From the NCBI RefSeq assembly GCF_040829825.1, contig NZ_JBFOLH010000019.1: a stretch of DNA of 64,000 nt; one strand, 5' to 3'. The position numbers and the translations under genes are program-made. Under the pieces are notes generated by a model, which was not told where the DNA came from, did no database searches, and saw only the letters and a program-made list of their open reading frames with translations. Source of the stretch: Leadbetterella sp040829825. GTDB lineage: Bacteria; Bacteroidota; Bacteroidia; Cytophagales; Spirosomataceae. Below, piece by piece: positions 33,950 to 43,205 of this stretch; the stretch's first letter is position 1; every line of letters starts with the position of its first letter.

Positions 33950-35310
33950 TGACCCGTAATTTTTTCCACGTCTTCTATTGTTTTAGGGATCGGCTCTCCG
34001 AGTATTTCAAACCCGTTGGCGGTAATGGCCACGTTATCTTCAATCCTGACCCCACCGAAGTCGAGGTACTCTTCAAGACGTGCGTAATTGATATAGGAAG
34101 CAAACCGGCCTTCCGAGCGGTATTTATGGATAAGTTCAGGAATAAAGTAACATCCGGGCTCTACGGTGAGCACGTTGCCGGTTTCCAGCTCTTTGGCCAG
34201 GCGCAGCGACTTCAGGCCGAGCTGCGTGCTTCGTTCCATGCCTTCCCGGTAGCCCACGTATTCTTCGCCGAGGTCTTCCATATCGTGCACGTCGAGGCCC
34301 AGTGAGTGGCCGAGGCCGTGCGGCATAAACAGGCCGCCTACGCCTTCCTGCACCAGGGTATCCGGGTCGCCGCTGACCAGCCCGAGGGCGCTCAGGCCCT
34401 CCAGCAGGATCCGGTTGGCGTTCAGGTGAACGTCACGGTAAGCTACTCCGGGCCGGAGAGAGGCAATCGACTCCGTCTCCATTTTCAGTACAATTTCATA
34501 GATTTCCTTTTGCTTCGAGGTAAACCGGCCCGAAACGGGGAATGTACGGGTAATATCACCGGCATACGCCATGTCGGTTTCCGCGCCTGAGTCGTTCAGC
34601 ACCAGCTGCCCGGCCTGCATGAGGTTTCCATGGTAGTGATTGTGCAGGGTTTGTCCGTTTACCGAAAAGATAACGGGGTAAGACAGCTCGGCATTATGGC
34701 TTTTAACGGTTTTCAGGATTTCTGCTACCACCTCGTATTCCCGCATACCGGGACGTACGGCTTTCATGGCCGCCAGGTGCATTTCACGGGTAATGTTGAT
34801 GGCCAGGGCCATTTCAGCCAGCTCTTCGGCCGATTTCACCGAACGTTGGGCCACCACCGCTTTTACCAGCGCTGTTGAATACGGAATCTTTATTCCCAGC
34901 GTTTCTTTAATGAAGATCTCCCGTTCACCGCGGTAGGGTGGAAGATAATGTACTTCAGACGGGTGAATGAAGGAAGCGAGTTTTTCCAGCGGTGATATGG
35001 TTTGTATCCCTACTTTTTCGGCAAGTGAAGACAGGGGCTCAACAGGTCCTTCCCAGATGATATCATCGAGGGTGAGCTCGTGGCCGAAGATCATATCGTT
35101 GTCGCCGTTGGGGTCGATCAGTCCGACCAGCCCGGGCATATTGATCCCGAAATAATAGAGAAAATTACTGTCCTGTCGAAAACGGTAGGTGTTGGCTTTA
35201 TAATTCATGGGGGCTTCGTTGTTCCCGAAAATGAGAATCTGCCCTCCTTTTACCTGCTTTTTGAGTTGTTCCCGCCTTAACCGGTAGGTTTCTTTGCTGA
35301 AAAGTCTCAT
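33946..35310 (-). CDS. pepP: Xaa-Pro aminopeptidase (M24 family)
   Basis: The 454-residue protein has an N-terminal AMP_N-type domain (1-130) and the pita-bread metallopeptidase domain. Metal ligands are visible in LNDSGAETDMAYAGDITRTF (two Asp), FMPHGLGHSLGLDVHDM (His), LTVEPGCYFIPE (Glu) and GGVRIEDNVAIT (Glu). It removes N-terminal residues next to proline in the cytoplasm. The fucosyltransferase-like gene overlaps its end by 4 bp. Confidence 0.94.
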   Translation of the reverse strand: MRLFSKETYRLRREQLKKQVKGGQILIFGNNEAPMNYKANTYRFRQDSNFLYYFGINMPGLVGLIDPNGDNDMIFGHELTLDDIIWEGPVEPLSSLAEKVGIQTISPLEKLASFIHPSEVHYLPPYRGEREIFIKETLGIKIPYSTALVKAVVAQRSVKSAEELAEMALAINITREMHLAAMKAVRPGMREYEVVAEILKTVKSHNAELSYPVIFSVNGQTLHNHYHGNLMQAGQLVLNDSGAETDMAYAGDITRTFPVSGRFTSKQKEIYEIVLKMETESIASLRPGVAYRDVHLNANRILLEGLSALGLVSGDPDTLVQEGVGGLFMPHGLGHSLGLDVHDMEDLGEEYVGYREGMERSTQLGLKSLRLAKELETGNVLTVEPGCYFIPELIHKYRSEGRFASYINYARLEEYLDFGGVRIEDNVAITANGFEILGEPIPKTIEDVEKITGQ

Positions 35311-35324
35311 TGGAGTTTTTTTAG

Positions 35325-35332
35325 CAAATTTA
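35325..35332 (-). promoter_or_regulatory. Promoter -7 element (TAAATTTG) for the aminopeptidase operon
   Basis: An exact TAnnTTTG match on the minus strand 14 nt ahead of the ATG at 35310. Confidence 0.55.
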
Positions 35333-35479
35333 CCAAAGAAAGGCCATTATCCGGATGCTTCATTTAAATTTAATTCCTTCGCACCGGCTTACGGTAAAGA
35401 GAAAATTAAATAAAAATGCAATCTCAATAAGAATAGAAAATTTCCGTTTATTTTGTGATAGAATTAAATGCCAGAAGAT

Positions 35480-36001
35480 ATGAAAAATTACGTTTTGCCG
35501 GTGCTGCTGCTGATCGTCTCTATAGGTAGCCTGAAAGCCCAGACCGATGATGAGCTGATCGCCAAAACCCTGAGTGATTTCCTGGAAGGAGGTACCAACG
35601 GTGAGGTGGAGCGCTTTAAAGGGGCTTTTCTGAAAGATGCGGTTCAGAAAGCGATAGGAAATAACGGGGTAACCGGGATGACGGTGGAAAGCCTGGCTTC
35701 GAAAATCAAGCCGAACCAGAAAATGGAAAGAACCACCCGTGTGCTGTCGGTCAGCTATGCCAACAATGCCGCCACCGCCATTACGGAAACAGCCTATACA
35801 ACCAACAAGATCATTGATTTTCTTAACCTGTTAAAGGTAGGCAACGAATGGAAGATCATCAGCCGGGTATATTCGCGTGTGGATCTTAACGAAGAGCTGA
35901 ACACGATAGGGAATGTAGTGGCCAAAAACAAGGATATCCCTGCAGCGAAACCTAAAGTAGCACCGAAACCGGCGAAGAAGGTGTCGGATGACGGATGGTG
36001 A
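35480..36001 (+). CDS. Secreted NTF2-like (lumazine-binding-2 type) protein
   Basis: The 173-residue protein has a signal peptide (MKNYVLPVLLLIVSIGSLKA) and a small alpha+beta domain with DDELIAKTLSDFLEGGTNGE at its start and DFLNLLKVGNEWKIISRVYS at its end, the pattern of NTF2-like proteins. The C-terminal 25 residues are Lys/Pro/Ala-rich (AAKPKVAPKPAKKVSDDGW). Function unknown. An in-frame ATG four codons upstream (35468) is possible, but the later ATG starts the signal peptide directly. Confidence 0.75.
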   Translation: MKNYVLPVLLLIVSIGSLKAQTDDELIAKTLSDFLEGGTNGEVERFKGAFLKDAVQKAIGNNGVTGMTVESLASKIKPNQKMERTTRVLSVSYANNAATAITETAYTTNKIIDFLNLLKVGNEWKIISRVYSRVDLNEELNTIGNVVAKNKDIPAAKPKVAPKPAKKVSDDGW

Positions 36002-36002
36002 G

Positions 36003-36071
36003 GAAAGTTAAAAGTTAAAAACTAAAAGTTAAGGTACATTAACTTTTCACTTTTCACTTTTAGTTTTTAAC
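36003..36071. repeat. Palindromic heptad repeat (AACTTTT type)
   Basis: Units AAAGTTA/AAAACTA on the left and AACTTTT/CACTTTT/AGTTTTT on the right can pair around GGTACA. The array fills the whole gap between two convergent genes, so it may also act as a bidirectional terminator. Confidence 0.85.
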
Positions 36072-36932
36072 TTACTTCAGCAGGTTCAGCAGATATTGTC
36101 CGTAGCCCGATTTCACCAGAGGTTGGGCTATTTTTCTGAGCTGACCGGCATCAATGAAGTTCATGCGGTAGGCAATTTCCTCGATGCAGCCTATTTTAAG
36201 GCCCTGTCTTTCTTCAATCACCTGCACAAACTGCCCGGCCTGCATCAGCGATGCGAAGGTGCCGGTATCGAGCCAGGCCGTTCCCCGGTTCATGACCCCT
36301 ACCTTCAGCCTGCCTTGTGCCAGGTATACCTTATTGACATCGGTAATTTCGAGCTCACCCCGTGGAGAGGGCTTGATGTTTTTGGCGATATCCACTACGC
36401 TGTTGTCGTAGAAATAAAGTCCGGGTACCGCGTAATTGCTTTTGGGGTGCTCGGGCTTTTCTTCTATGCTGAGCGCATTGAAGTCTTTGTCAAATTCTAC
36501 CACTCCGTACCTTTCAGGGTCATGCACGGGGTAGGCAAAGACGGTTCCGCCTTCGGGGTCTGCACAAGACTGAAGCAGCCGGCTGAGCCCGGCGCCGTAG
36601 AAAATATTATCGCCCAGCACCAGGGCTACTTTATCTTTCCCGATAAACTCTTCCCCGATAATAAAAGCCTGAGCCAGTCCGTCGGGACTGGGCTGTTCGG
36701 CATATTCAAACCGGCAGCCTACCTGCGAACCGTCGCCGAGCAGCTTCCTGAAATGGGGCAGGTCATGCGGGGTAGATATGATCAGAATTTCATGGATGCC
36801 CGAAAGCATAAGAATAGAAAGCGGGTAGTAGATCATGGGTTTGTCATAAACCGGCATGAGCTGCTTACTAACTGCCAGGGTCAATGGGTGAAGTCGTGTG
36901 CCGCTTCCACCCGCCAGAATAATTCCTTTCAT
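36072..36932 (-). CDS. rfbA: Glucose-1-phosphate thymidylyltransferase
   Basis: The 286-residue protein starts KGIILAGGSGTRLHPLTLAV (nucleotide-binding loop), followed by SKQLMPVYDKPMIYYPLSIL, ALVLGDNIFYG and GTAWLDTGTFASLMQAGQFV. It makes dTDP-glucose from dTTP and glucose-1-phosphate, the first step towards dTDP-rhamnose and related sugars. It is last in the galE-rfbB-rfbA run; rfbC and rfbD are not present here. Confidence 0.97.
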   Translation of the reverse strand: MKGIILAGGSGTRLHPLTLAVSKQLMPVYDKPMIYYPLSILMLSGIHEILIISTPHDLPHFRKLLGDGSQVGCRFEYAEQPSPDGLAQAFIIGEEFIGKDKVALVLGDNIFYGAGLSRLLQSCADPEGGTVFAYPVHDPERYGVVEFDKDFNALSIEEKPEHPKSNYAVPGLYFYDNSVVDIAKNIKPSPRGELEITDVNKVYLAQGRLKVGVMNRGTAWLDTGTFASLMQAGQFVQVIEERQGLKIGCIEEIAYRMNFIDAGQLRKIAQPLVKSGYGQYLLNLLK

Positions 36933-36940
36933 ATTAAATT

Positions 36941-37008
36941 AGTTTTGAGCCATGAGCTGTGAGCTACGAGCCGGGAGTTCTTAAAACTCAAAGCTCAAAG
37001 CTTATAAC
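36941..37008. repeat. Palindromic heptad repeat (GAGCTNN type) between rfbA and rfbB
   Basis: Left units GAGCCAT, GAGCTGT, GAGCTAC, GAGCCGG mirror the right units CTCAAAG, CTCAAAG, CTTATAA, CTCATAG. The arms can pair around AGTTCTTAAAACT. The array ends at the stop codon of rfbB. Confidence 0.8.
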
Positions 37009-38064
37009 TCATAGCTTATACATTGATTCATAATACTTCTGATACTCGCCGCTCGTGATGTTTTCAATCCAGTCCCAGTTATCAAAATACCAGTCTACGG
37101 TCTGAGCCAGGCCTTCTTCAAAGGTTACCGAGGGGCTCCAGCCCAGCTCGGTCATGAGCTTGGTGGCATCAATGGCGTACCGGAGATCATGGCCTGCACG
37201 GTCTGTGACGTAGGTGATGAGCCGGGTGCTTTCTCCTTCCGGGTTGCCCAGCTTTTTATCCATCAGGCGAATCAGCAGGTGCACCAGGTCAATGTTTTTC
37301 CATTCGTTGTTACCGCCAATGTTATAGGTATCCCCGTTTTTACCGTCATGGAAGATGATATCAATGGCGCGGGCATGGTCTTTTACAAAGAGCCAGTCGC
37401 GCACGTTCTCTCCCTTACCGTATACCGGCAGCGGTTTTTTGTTCCGTATGTTATTGATCATTAATGGGATCAGCTTTTCGGGAAAATGGTTGGGGCCGTA
37501 GTTATTGGAACAGTTGGAAATAACTACCGGCAGTCCGTAGGTGTTATGATACGCCCGCACAAAATGATCGGAAGAGGCCTTGGAGGCCGAGTAAGGCGAG
37601 CGCGGGTCGTAAGAGGTGGTTTCCACGAAGAATTCTTGGGGGTTGTGGAGCTCGCCGTACACTTCATCAGTAGAGACATGATAGAAGCGTTTCCCCTCAT
37701 AATTGCCTTTCCACGCATTTTTGGCTGCGTTCAGCAGGTTACAGGTCCCCATTACATTGGTACGTACAAAAGCCATCGGGTCAGTGATAGACCGGTCTAC
37801 GTGTGACTCTGCCGCAAGGTGAATGACCCCGTCAAGAGGATATTTTTCAAAAAGGCCGTTCACAAAGGCTTCATCTACGATATCTCCGTGTTCGAAAATA
37901 TAATTGGGCCGGCTTTCAATATCTTTCAGGTTTTCCAGGTTGCCCGCATAGGTAAGCTTATCCAGGTTAATGATTTTGTAATCCGGGTACCGGGTAACAA
38001 AAAGCCGTACTACATGGGAGCCGATGAACCCGGCACCTCCTGTGATCAGAATGTGTTTACTCAT
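37009..38064 (-). CDS. rfbB: dTDP-glucose 4,6-dehydratase
   Basis: The 351-residue short-chain dehydrogenase has the NAD-binding start HILITGGAGFIGSHVVRLFV, HLAAESHVDRSI, the catalytic region HVSTDEVYGEL, YSASKASSDHFVRAYHNTYG (YxxxK) and NCSNNYGPNHFPEKLIPLMI. It makes dTDP-4-keto-6-deoxyglucose. The gene overlaps the galE-like gene by 4 bp. Confidence 0.97.
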   Translation of the reverse strand: MSKHILITGGAGFIGSHVVRLFVTRYPDYKIINLDKLTYAGNLENLKDIESRPNYIFEHGDIVDEAFVNGLFEKYPLDGVIHLAAESHVDRSITDPMAFVRTNVMGTCNLLNAAKNAWKGNYEGKRFYHVSTDEVYGELHNPQEFFVETTSYDPRSPYSASKASSDHFVRAYHNTYGLPVVISNCSNNYGPNHFPEKLIPLMINNIRNKKPLPVYGKGENVRDWLFVKDHARAIDIIFHDGKNGDTYNIGGNNEWKNIDLVHLLIRLMDKKLGNPEGESTRLITYVTDRAGHDLRYAIDATKLMTELGWSPSVTFEEGLAQTVDWYFDNWDWIENITSGEYQKYYESMYKL

Positions 38065-39077
38065 AAGTTACTGATTTTTTTCTGCCATCTCCAGGCATCT
38101 TTCATGCTTTCTTCCAGCGTTTTTGCGGCTCTCCAGTTCATTTCCATAGCGGCTTTTTCCACGTCGCCGTAAATCTTTACCACGTCGCCGGGCCTTCTCG
38201 GTCCTATTTCATAGTTCAGCTTAAGGTGATTGACCTTCTCAAAGGTATCAATCACTTCCAGCACGGTGTTCCCGGTGCCGGTACCGATATTAAAAACGTT
38301 GTAGTACGGGGCATCCGTATGTTTCTGCAGGAGGTTAAGGGCCGATACGTGCGCTTTGGCCAGGTCTACCACATGAATGAAGTCGCGGATGTTGGAGCCG
38401 TCAGGGGTATCGTAATCGTTGCCGAAAACCGTCAGCTTTTCGCGTACCCCGGCAGCGGTTTGCGTGATATAGGGAACCAGGTTATTGGGAACCCCGATGG
38501 GCAGTTCCCCGATCTCCGCCGTGGGGTGAGCACCTACCGGGTTAAAATAACGCAGGGAGATGATGCCGAACCCGAGACCGGCCTTTACGGTATCTTCAAG
38601 AATATCTTCTGCTATGGCTTTGGTATTGCCGTAAGGAGATTCTGCTTTCTTTTTGGGTGTATTTTCGGTTACCGGGATCACGTCGGCCTGTCCGTAAACG
38701 GTGCAGGAGGAGCTGAAGACCAGGTTCCTGATCCCGTTGGCCTGCATCACGTTCAGCACGTTCAGCAGGGAGCCGATGTTGTTCTGGTAATACTTCAGGG
38801 GTTCGGCTACCGATTCGCCGACCGCCTTGAAAGCGGCAAAATGAATAATACCCTCAATGTTATGCCGTTGAACCACTTTGTTCATTTTGACATAATCATT
38901 GCAGTCTTCCTGGTAGAAGGGGATGTCTTTGCCCAGAATGTTCTTTAAACCCTGAAGTACGGAGGGGTCAGAATTGCTTAAGTTATCTACTATTACCGGA
39001 GAATAACCTGCTTCTATCAGTTCAACTACGGTATGTGACCCGATAAAGCCTGCGCCACCCGTAACCAGTATATTCAT
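38061..39077 (-). CDS. galE: UDP-glucose 4-epimerase
   Basis: The 338-residue protein begins MNILVTGGAGFIGSHTVVEL, and carries GIIHFAAFKAVGESV, the catalytic FSSSCTVYGQ, SPYGNTKAIAEDILED (YxxxK) and LRYFNPVGAHPTAEIGELPI. It interconverts UDP-glucose and UDP-galactose for surface polysaccharides. A promoter element at 39096-39103 supports the ATG at 39077 rather than a longer frame. First gene of a three-gene sugar nucleotide operon. Confidence 0.96.
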   Translation of the reverse strand: MNILVTGGAGFIGSHTVVELIEAGYSPVIVDNLSNSDPSVLQGLKNILGKDIPFYQEDCNDYVKMNKVVQRHNIEGIIHFAAFKAVGESVAEPLKYYQNNIGSLLNVLNVMQANGIRNLVFSSSCTVYGQADVIPVTENTPKKKAESPYGNTKAIAEDILEDTVKAGLGFGIISLRYFNPVGAHPTAEIGELPIGVPNNLVPYITQTAAGVREKLTVFGNDYDTPDGSNIRDFIHVVDLAKAHVSALNLLQKHTDAPYYNVFNIGTGTGNTVLEVIDTFEKVNHLKLNYEIGPRRPGDVVKIYGDVEKAAMEMNWRAAKTLEESMKDAWRWQKKISNL

Positions 39078-39095
39078 TCGACGTTGTTTTTTCTG

Positions 39096-39103
39096 CAAAG
39101 CTA
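39096..39103 (-). promoter_or_regulatory. Promoter -7 element (TAGCTTTG) for galE-rfbB-rfbA
   Basis: An exact TAnnTTTG match on the minus strand 18 nt ahead of galE. Confidence 0.6.
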
Positions 39104-39182
39104 ACATCTAAATAAATGTTTTAAAAATTTGTTTGGTTTTAAATGGGTGTATGTTATTATTGACCTGTAAAACGAATATCTT

Positions 39183-40022
39183 ATGAATATCCGGGATTTT
39201 AAGGCGATGGTTTCTTTGTTGGATGATTCTGACGGAGAAGTAGTGGGTATGATCCGGGATAAGATAAAAGATCTGGGAAAGGAGGCCATTCCGCTGCTGG
39301 AAAGCGAATGGGACCACTACGAAGAAAACCCGGTGATCCAGGGCAAGATCGAATTTCTTCTGCAGGACCTGCAGACCGACTCCCTTTTGCTGGATATGAA
39401 AGAATGGGCGGCGCACGGTGGTGAAGACCTGCTCCGGGGCTTGTGGCTGATTTCCCGCATTGTTTATCCCGAAAACCGGATCGAGAATATGCGTACGGAG
39501 ATCAACCGGATCTACATGGATATCTGGCTGCTGACCCAGAAAGATATGCACCCGGTTGACCTGCTGCAGGTGATGAATAACGTTATATTTGACCAGATGG
39601 GCTTTGAGCCCAATGTGAAGAATTTTCACTCTCCGCAGAATTCACTGTTTAACCAGGTGCTGGAAATGAAGCGGGGAAACCCGGTGAGCCTCAGTTGCTT
39701 ATATATTCTCCTGGCCCAGAAGCTGGATATACCCCTGTACGGGGTTAACCTGCCCAACCTGTTTGTGATGATCTTTGATTACCCGGGACACACATTTTAT
39801 GTCAATGCCTTCAATAAAGGCCAGATATTTCACCGGAAAGACATTGACGATTACCTGAGTCACATGAATCTTGAGCCGAGAAAAGAGTATTACCAGGCCT
39901 GCTCGCATATTGAAATCGTGATGCGGGTACTGACCAACCTGGCTTTTGCATACCAAAAATCCGGCGACCGGGATCGGGAGAGCCAGGTCAGCCGGATTTT
40001 AAGCATTATCCAGACTTCTTAG
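39183..40022 (+). CDS. SirB1/transglutaminase-like family protein
   Basis: The 279-residue soluble protein has a central Transglut_core2-like domain (about 90-230) with NSLFNQVLEMKRGNPVSLSC, LYILLAQKLDIPLYGVNLPN and FDYPGHTFYVNAFNKGQIFH, the SirB1 pattern of a Cys-His papain-like fold (Cys in LSCLYIL). A C-terminal helix pair (TNLAFAYQKSGDRDRESQVS) resembles a TPR unit. The function of the family is poorly known. It is convergent with the M1 peptidase gene, 20 bp apart. Confidence 0.82.
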   Translation: MNIRDFKAMVSLLDDSDGEVVGMIRDKIKDLGKEAIPLLESEWDHYEENPVIQGKIEFLLQDLQTDSLLLDMKEWAAHGGEDLLRGLWLISRIVYPENRIENMRTEINRIYMDIWLLTQKDMHPVDLLQVMNNVIFDQMGFEPNVKNFHSPQNSLFNQVLEMKRGNPVSLSCLYILLAQKLDIPLYGVNLPNLFVMIFDYPGHTFYVNAFNKGQIFHRKDIDDYLSHMNLEPRKEYYQACSHIEIVMRVLTNLAFAYQKSGDRDRESQVSRILSIIQTS

Positions 40023-40042
40023 TGTCTTTTCCTCCTGGAATT

Positions 40043-42004
40043 TCAGGGCTTCCAGACGTTATTTTTGTCGTTTACATCGGGCAAGATCCCTCTCGGGTTC
40101 AGTCTCACAGACTCCAGCTGGGCTGTGGAGGGGTACCCGAATGACCAGGTGCTGCCTTTCTGCCAGATTTCTACAGGGAGCTTAACGATCACCGGGTCTT
40201 TCCCTTTTTCTTTTATTTCCACTTCTACCGGCATAGGCATCTGGTTGAGGTTTTCTACCTCGATGATGGCCCCGTTGGCGGCATTGTCTCTGACATATTT
40301 CACGCTTTTTACAGCCTGGTCAATTTTATAGCTGTTCATAAACCAGCCTTTCCAGAACCAGCTCAGGTCTTCACCCAGCACATTTTCCATGGTATTGAAA
40401 AAGTCAAAGGGGGTAGGGTGCTTAAATGCCCAGCGGCGGGTGTATTCATGAAGCGCCATTTTTACACGGTCTTCGCCCACCATGGCATCTGCCAGCATGG
40501 TGAGCCCCATAGAAGGCTTGAAATAGGCCAGCACGCCCAGCTCGCGTTCGGGGATAGCATCCGGCGTATTCATGATTGATTTTGAAACCGACATGAAGCG
40601 GGTAAGGTGGGCGGTAGAGCTGCGGGCATAGTATTCACCGTTGTTGAACGCTTTCAGCGCCAGTGAATTGATGTAGGTATTAAGGCCTTCGTCCATCCAG
40701 GCATAGCGGCGCTCATCGGTACCCACGATCATCGGGAACCAGATATGGCCGAATTCGTGATCGGTTACTTCAAAAAGACCTGATTTTTTGGAAGAGGCGC
40801 TGCAGAAAACAATACCCGGATATTCCATTCCTCCTACAATACCGGCTACGTTGGTAGCGGCGGGATAGGGGTATTCCATAAGCCAGCCGGAGTAAAACTC
40901 GATACTGGATTTGGTGTATTCGGTAGAGCGGCCCCAGGCCTCGTTATTGCTGATTTCAATGGGGTAAACCGATTGGGCCAGTGCTTTTTTGCCGGAAGGA
41001 AGGTTGATACGGGCGGCATCCCAGACAAAGGCTTTTGAGCTGGCCCAGGCTACGTCACGGGTATTTTTACAGCTGAATTTCCAGGTCATATTGCCGTTTC
41101 CTGAAGGGCGCACCGAAGGTTTACCGGCCTCGTCCTTATCAATGATATAGACGGTCTTGTCAGAATTGCCGGCCTGGGCCAGGCGCCGGATCTGCGTTGC
41201 GGTGAGCACTTCTTTGGGGTTGGTAAGCTCACCTGAAGCCACTACGATATGATTCCGGGGAACGGTGATCTCAAAGGTATAATCGCCGTATTCAAGGTAG
41301 AACTCGCCGGCACCCAGGTAGGGCAGGGTGTTCCAGCCTTTGATGTCGTCATATACCGCCACTCTCGGAAACCACTGGGCCAGCTGGTAAATGGTGCCGT
41401 TTTGGGCTTTGTAAAGTCCCATGCGGTCGGCTCCGTTCTGGGGAATGAGGAAGTCGAAATTCATGGAGATAACCACCTGCTCGCCTTTTTTCAGGGGCTC
41501 GGTAAGAAATACCTGCAGGCGGGTGTCGTCTGTGAAAGAATCGGCGAGTACAGATTTTCGGCCCCGGGTTATATTGCCCTTGGGAGCTGCGCCGGTGGTG
41601 GCTTTTTCGGCTTTGATGCCTGAAAGGGTATAGCCGCCGTCAAAGTCTTTTACGCCGTAGCGGCCCACGTTCAGCGGGGTAACGCTGTTTCCGCGTGACT
41701 CGCGGCTGAATTTATTCTGATCCAGCTGCAGCCAGATAAACGTAAGCTCATCGGGAGAGTTGTTGGTGTACGTGATGCTCACTTCGCCGGATACCCCGTT
41801 TTTAACCGTGTCTAAGGTAGCTTTGATGTGATAATCAGCCCGGTTCTGCCAGTATTCCGGTCCCGGCTGCCCTGAGGCGCTGCGGTATTTGTTTCCGGGG
41901 AGGTAGCCGTTCAGCGGACTGAATACATCAGATGAGTTGTATTTTATTTCCTGCGCCTGAAGCTGGTTCACCAGCAGGATCAAAACCAAAAGGATTTTCT
42001 TCAT
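40043..42004 (-). CDS. Secreted M1-family metallopeptidase
   Basis: The 653-residue protein has a signal peptide (MKKILLVLILLVNQLQAQ), an N-terminal beta-sandwich domain, and the zinc site VTDHEFGHIWFPMIVGTDER (HExxH) with RYAWMDEGLNTYINSLALKA providing the third ligand Glu. The GAMEN-like exopeptidase loop appears as GIVGGMEYPGIVF, a variant typical of Bacteroidetes. It likely degrades peptides in the periplasm or at the surface. C-terminal part: beta-rich, about 560-653. Confidence 0.93.
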   Translation of the reverse strand: MKKILLVLILLVNQLQAQEIKYNSSDVFSPLNGYLPGNKYRSASGQPGPEYWQNRADYHIKATLDTVKNGVSGEVSITYTNNSPDELTFIWLQLDQNKFSRESRGNSVTPLNVGRYGVKDFDGGYTLSGIKAEKATTGAAPKGNITRGRKSVLADSFTDDTRLQVFLTEPLKKGEQVVISMNFDFLIPQNGADRMGLYKAQNGTIYQLAQWFPRVAVYDDIKGWNTLPYLGAGEFYLEYGDYTFEITVPRNHIVVASGELTNPKEVLTATQIRRLAQAGNSDKTVYIIDKDEAGKPSVRPSGNGNMTWKFSCKNTRDVAWASSKAFVWDAARINLPSGKKALAQSVYPIEISNNEAWGRSTEYTKSSIEFYSGWLMEYPYPAATNVAGIVGGMEYPGIVFCSASSKKSGLFEVTDHEFGHIWFPMIVGTDERRYAWMDEGLNTYINSLALKAFNNGEYYARSSTAHLTRFMSVSKSIMNTPDAIPERELGVLAYFKPSMGLTMLADAMVGEDRVKMALHEYTRRWAFKHPTPFDFFNTMENVLGEDLSWFWKGWFMNSYKIDQAVKSVKYVRDNAANGAIIEVENLNQMPMPVEVEIKEKGKDPVIVKLPVEIWQKGSTWSFGYPSTAQLESVRLNPRGILPDVNDKNNVWKP

Positions 42005-42029
42005 ATATTGAGTTTGTTAGAATTGGCAA

Positions 42030-42062
42030 CAAATTTAGCGCTTTAAAAACAGTTTTGCCAAA
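42030..42062 (-). promoter_or_regulatory. Full Bacteroidetes promoter for the M1 peptidase gene
   Basis: On the minus strand TTTG (42059-42062) is separated by 21 nt from TAAATTTG (42030-42037), matching both consensus elements and spacing; the start codon is 25 nt further. Confidence 0.75.
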
Positions 42063-42067
42063 TAAGC

Positions 42068-42919
42068 TCATGCTTTTGGGTGCGCCTTCTTAAAGACCTC
42101 TTTCAGCTGGCTGATGGAATTATGGGTATAGATTTGGGTAGCGGAGAGGTTGGCGTGGCCCAGCAGCTCTTTGATGGCATTAAGGTCAGCGCCGCGGTTG
42201 AGCAGGTGGGTGGCAAAGGTATGCCGCAATACGTGCGGCGATTTTTTCTGCAGGGTACTTACCTGCCGGATATAATGCTTCACCTTTCGCTGCACAAATA
42301 CGGGATAGAGGGCTTGCCCTTTGTCAGTCACCAGCAGGTAGTCAGAGGCATGCTCTTTTTTTAGCCCGCGGTATTGCTCTATCAGCTGAACCAGGTTTTC
42401 ATGGAGAGGGATAATGCGGTATTTGGCCCGCTTTCCCAGCACTTTTATGCGGTTATGATCTACATCGTTTTCTTTGATGCCGATCAGCTCTGACAAACGG
42501 ATACCTGTGCCGTAGAGCAGCTCCAGGATCAGCTTGTCGCGTACACCGGTAAATCCCGGTTCATATTCAATGGCCTCAAAAAGATTAACCGTGTTTTTTT
42601 CTTCCAGGAAAACGGGAAGTCTTTTGGGTGTTTTCAGCGATTTCAGCAGGCCGGTAGGGTCGTTGCTGATCTTTTTTCTCCTGACCAGGAACTTGTAAAA
42701 AGCCCGCAGGCTGGCTATTTTGCGGTTAATGCTGGTGTTTTCAAGGCCGCTTTCCGATAGCGAGACAATCCACGCCCGGAGGTCATCGGCATGTGCCGAC
42801 TCAGGCGATTTCCCGGAAAGGAAATCTGCAAGCTGGAGCAGGTCGGTCCGGTAACCCGATACGGTATGCGGACTGAGGCGCCTTTCGTTTTGGAGGTAAG
42901 ATAAAAAAAAATCGACCAA
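42068..42919 (-). CDS. XerC/XerD-type tyrosine recombinase
   Basis: The 283-residue protein has a SAM-like N-terminal core-binding domain (1-95) and the catalytic domain with Arg141 in GTGIRLSELIG, Lys in LGKRAKYRIIPL, His229 and Arg232 in KSPHVLRHTFATHLL, His255 in LLGHANLSATQIYTH and nucleophile Tyr264. It resolves chromosome dimers at dif, possibly with a partner. Size and position next to rpsU are normal for the chromosomal Xer protein of Bacteroidetes, not for an integrase. Confidence 0.92.
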   Translation of the reverse strand: MVDFFLSYLQNERRLSPHTVSGYRTDLLQLADFLSGKSPESAHADDLRAWIVSLSESGLENTSINRKIASLRAFYKFLVRRKKISNDPTGLLKSLKTPKRLPVFLEEKNTVNLFEAIEYEPGFTGVRDKLILELLYGTGIRLSELIGIKENDVDHNRIKVLGKRAKYRIIPLHENLVQLIEQYRGLKKEHASDYLLVTDKGQALYPVFVQRKVKHYIRQVSTLQKKSPHVLRHTFATHLLNRGADLNAIKELLGHANLSATQIYTHNSISQLKEVFKKAHPKA

Positions 42920-42942
42920 TTTTGCCTTGAATGATTCCCTGG

Positions 42943-42950
42943 CAAAATTA
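42943..42950 (-). promoter_or_regulatory. Promoter -7 element (TAATTTTG) for the xer gene
   Basis: An exact TAnnTTTG match on the minus strand 23 nt ahead of the ATG at 42919. Confidence 0.55.
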
Positions 42951-42978
42951 GTCGAAATATAAGCAGAATCAAAGACGA

Positions 42979-43173
42979 TTAATCGTCAATGTGTCCATAG
43001 GTCTTTTGCTTGTAAGATGCTCTGAGAATCTCGAATCTACGCGACACAGACCCTTTTTCAAATGCCTGACGACGTCTCAGCTCTTTCAAAACTTTCGTTT
43101 TTTCAAATTTTTTCTTGAAACGCTTAAGCGCTTTATCAATTGATTCGTTTTCTTTTACCTGTACATGCAGCAT
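42979..43173 (-). CDS. rpsU: 30S ribosomal protein S21
   Basis: The 64-residue basic protein reads LHVQVKENESIDKALKRFKK and continues with KFEKTKVLKELRRRQAFEKG, the S21 signature. It binds the 30S platform and helps initiation. It has an unusually strong Shine-Dalgarno sequence for this organism (GGAGGTG, eight bases before the ATG), which is notable because Bacteroidetes ribosomes generally mask the anti-SD; rpsU is a known exception in this phylum. Confidence 0.97.
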   Translation of the reverse strand: MLHVQVKENESIDKALKRFKKKFEKTKVLKELRRRQAFEKGSVSRRFEILRASYKQKTYGHIDD

Positions 43174-43205
43174 ACTTTACACCTCCTTCATTTCTAAATG
43201 GAGTG

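Noticed and set aside
42068..42919. Integrase of a mobile element
   Set aside because: Length, motifs and location beside rpsU fit the housekeeping Xer recombinase; no att sites or cargo genes are around it.
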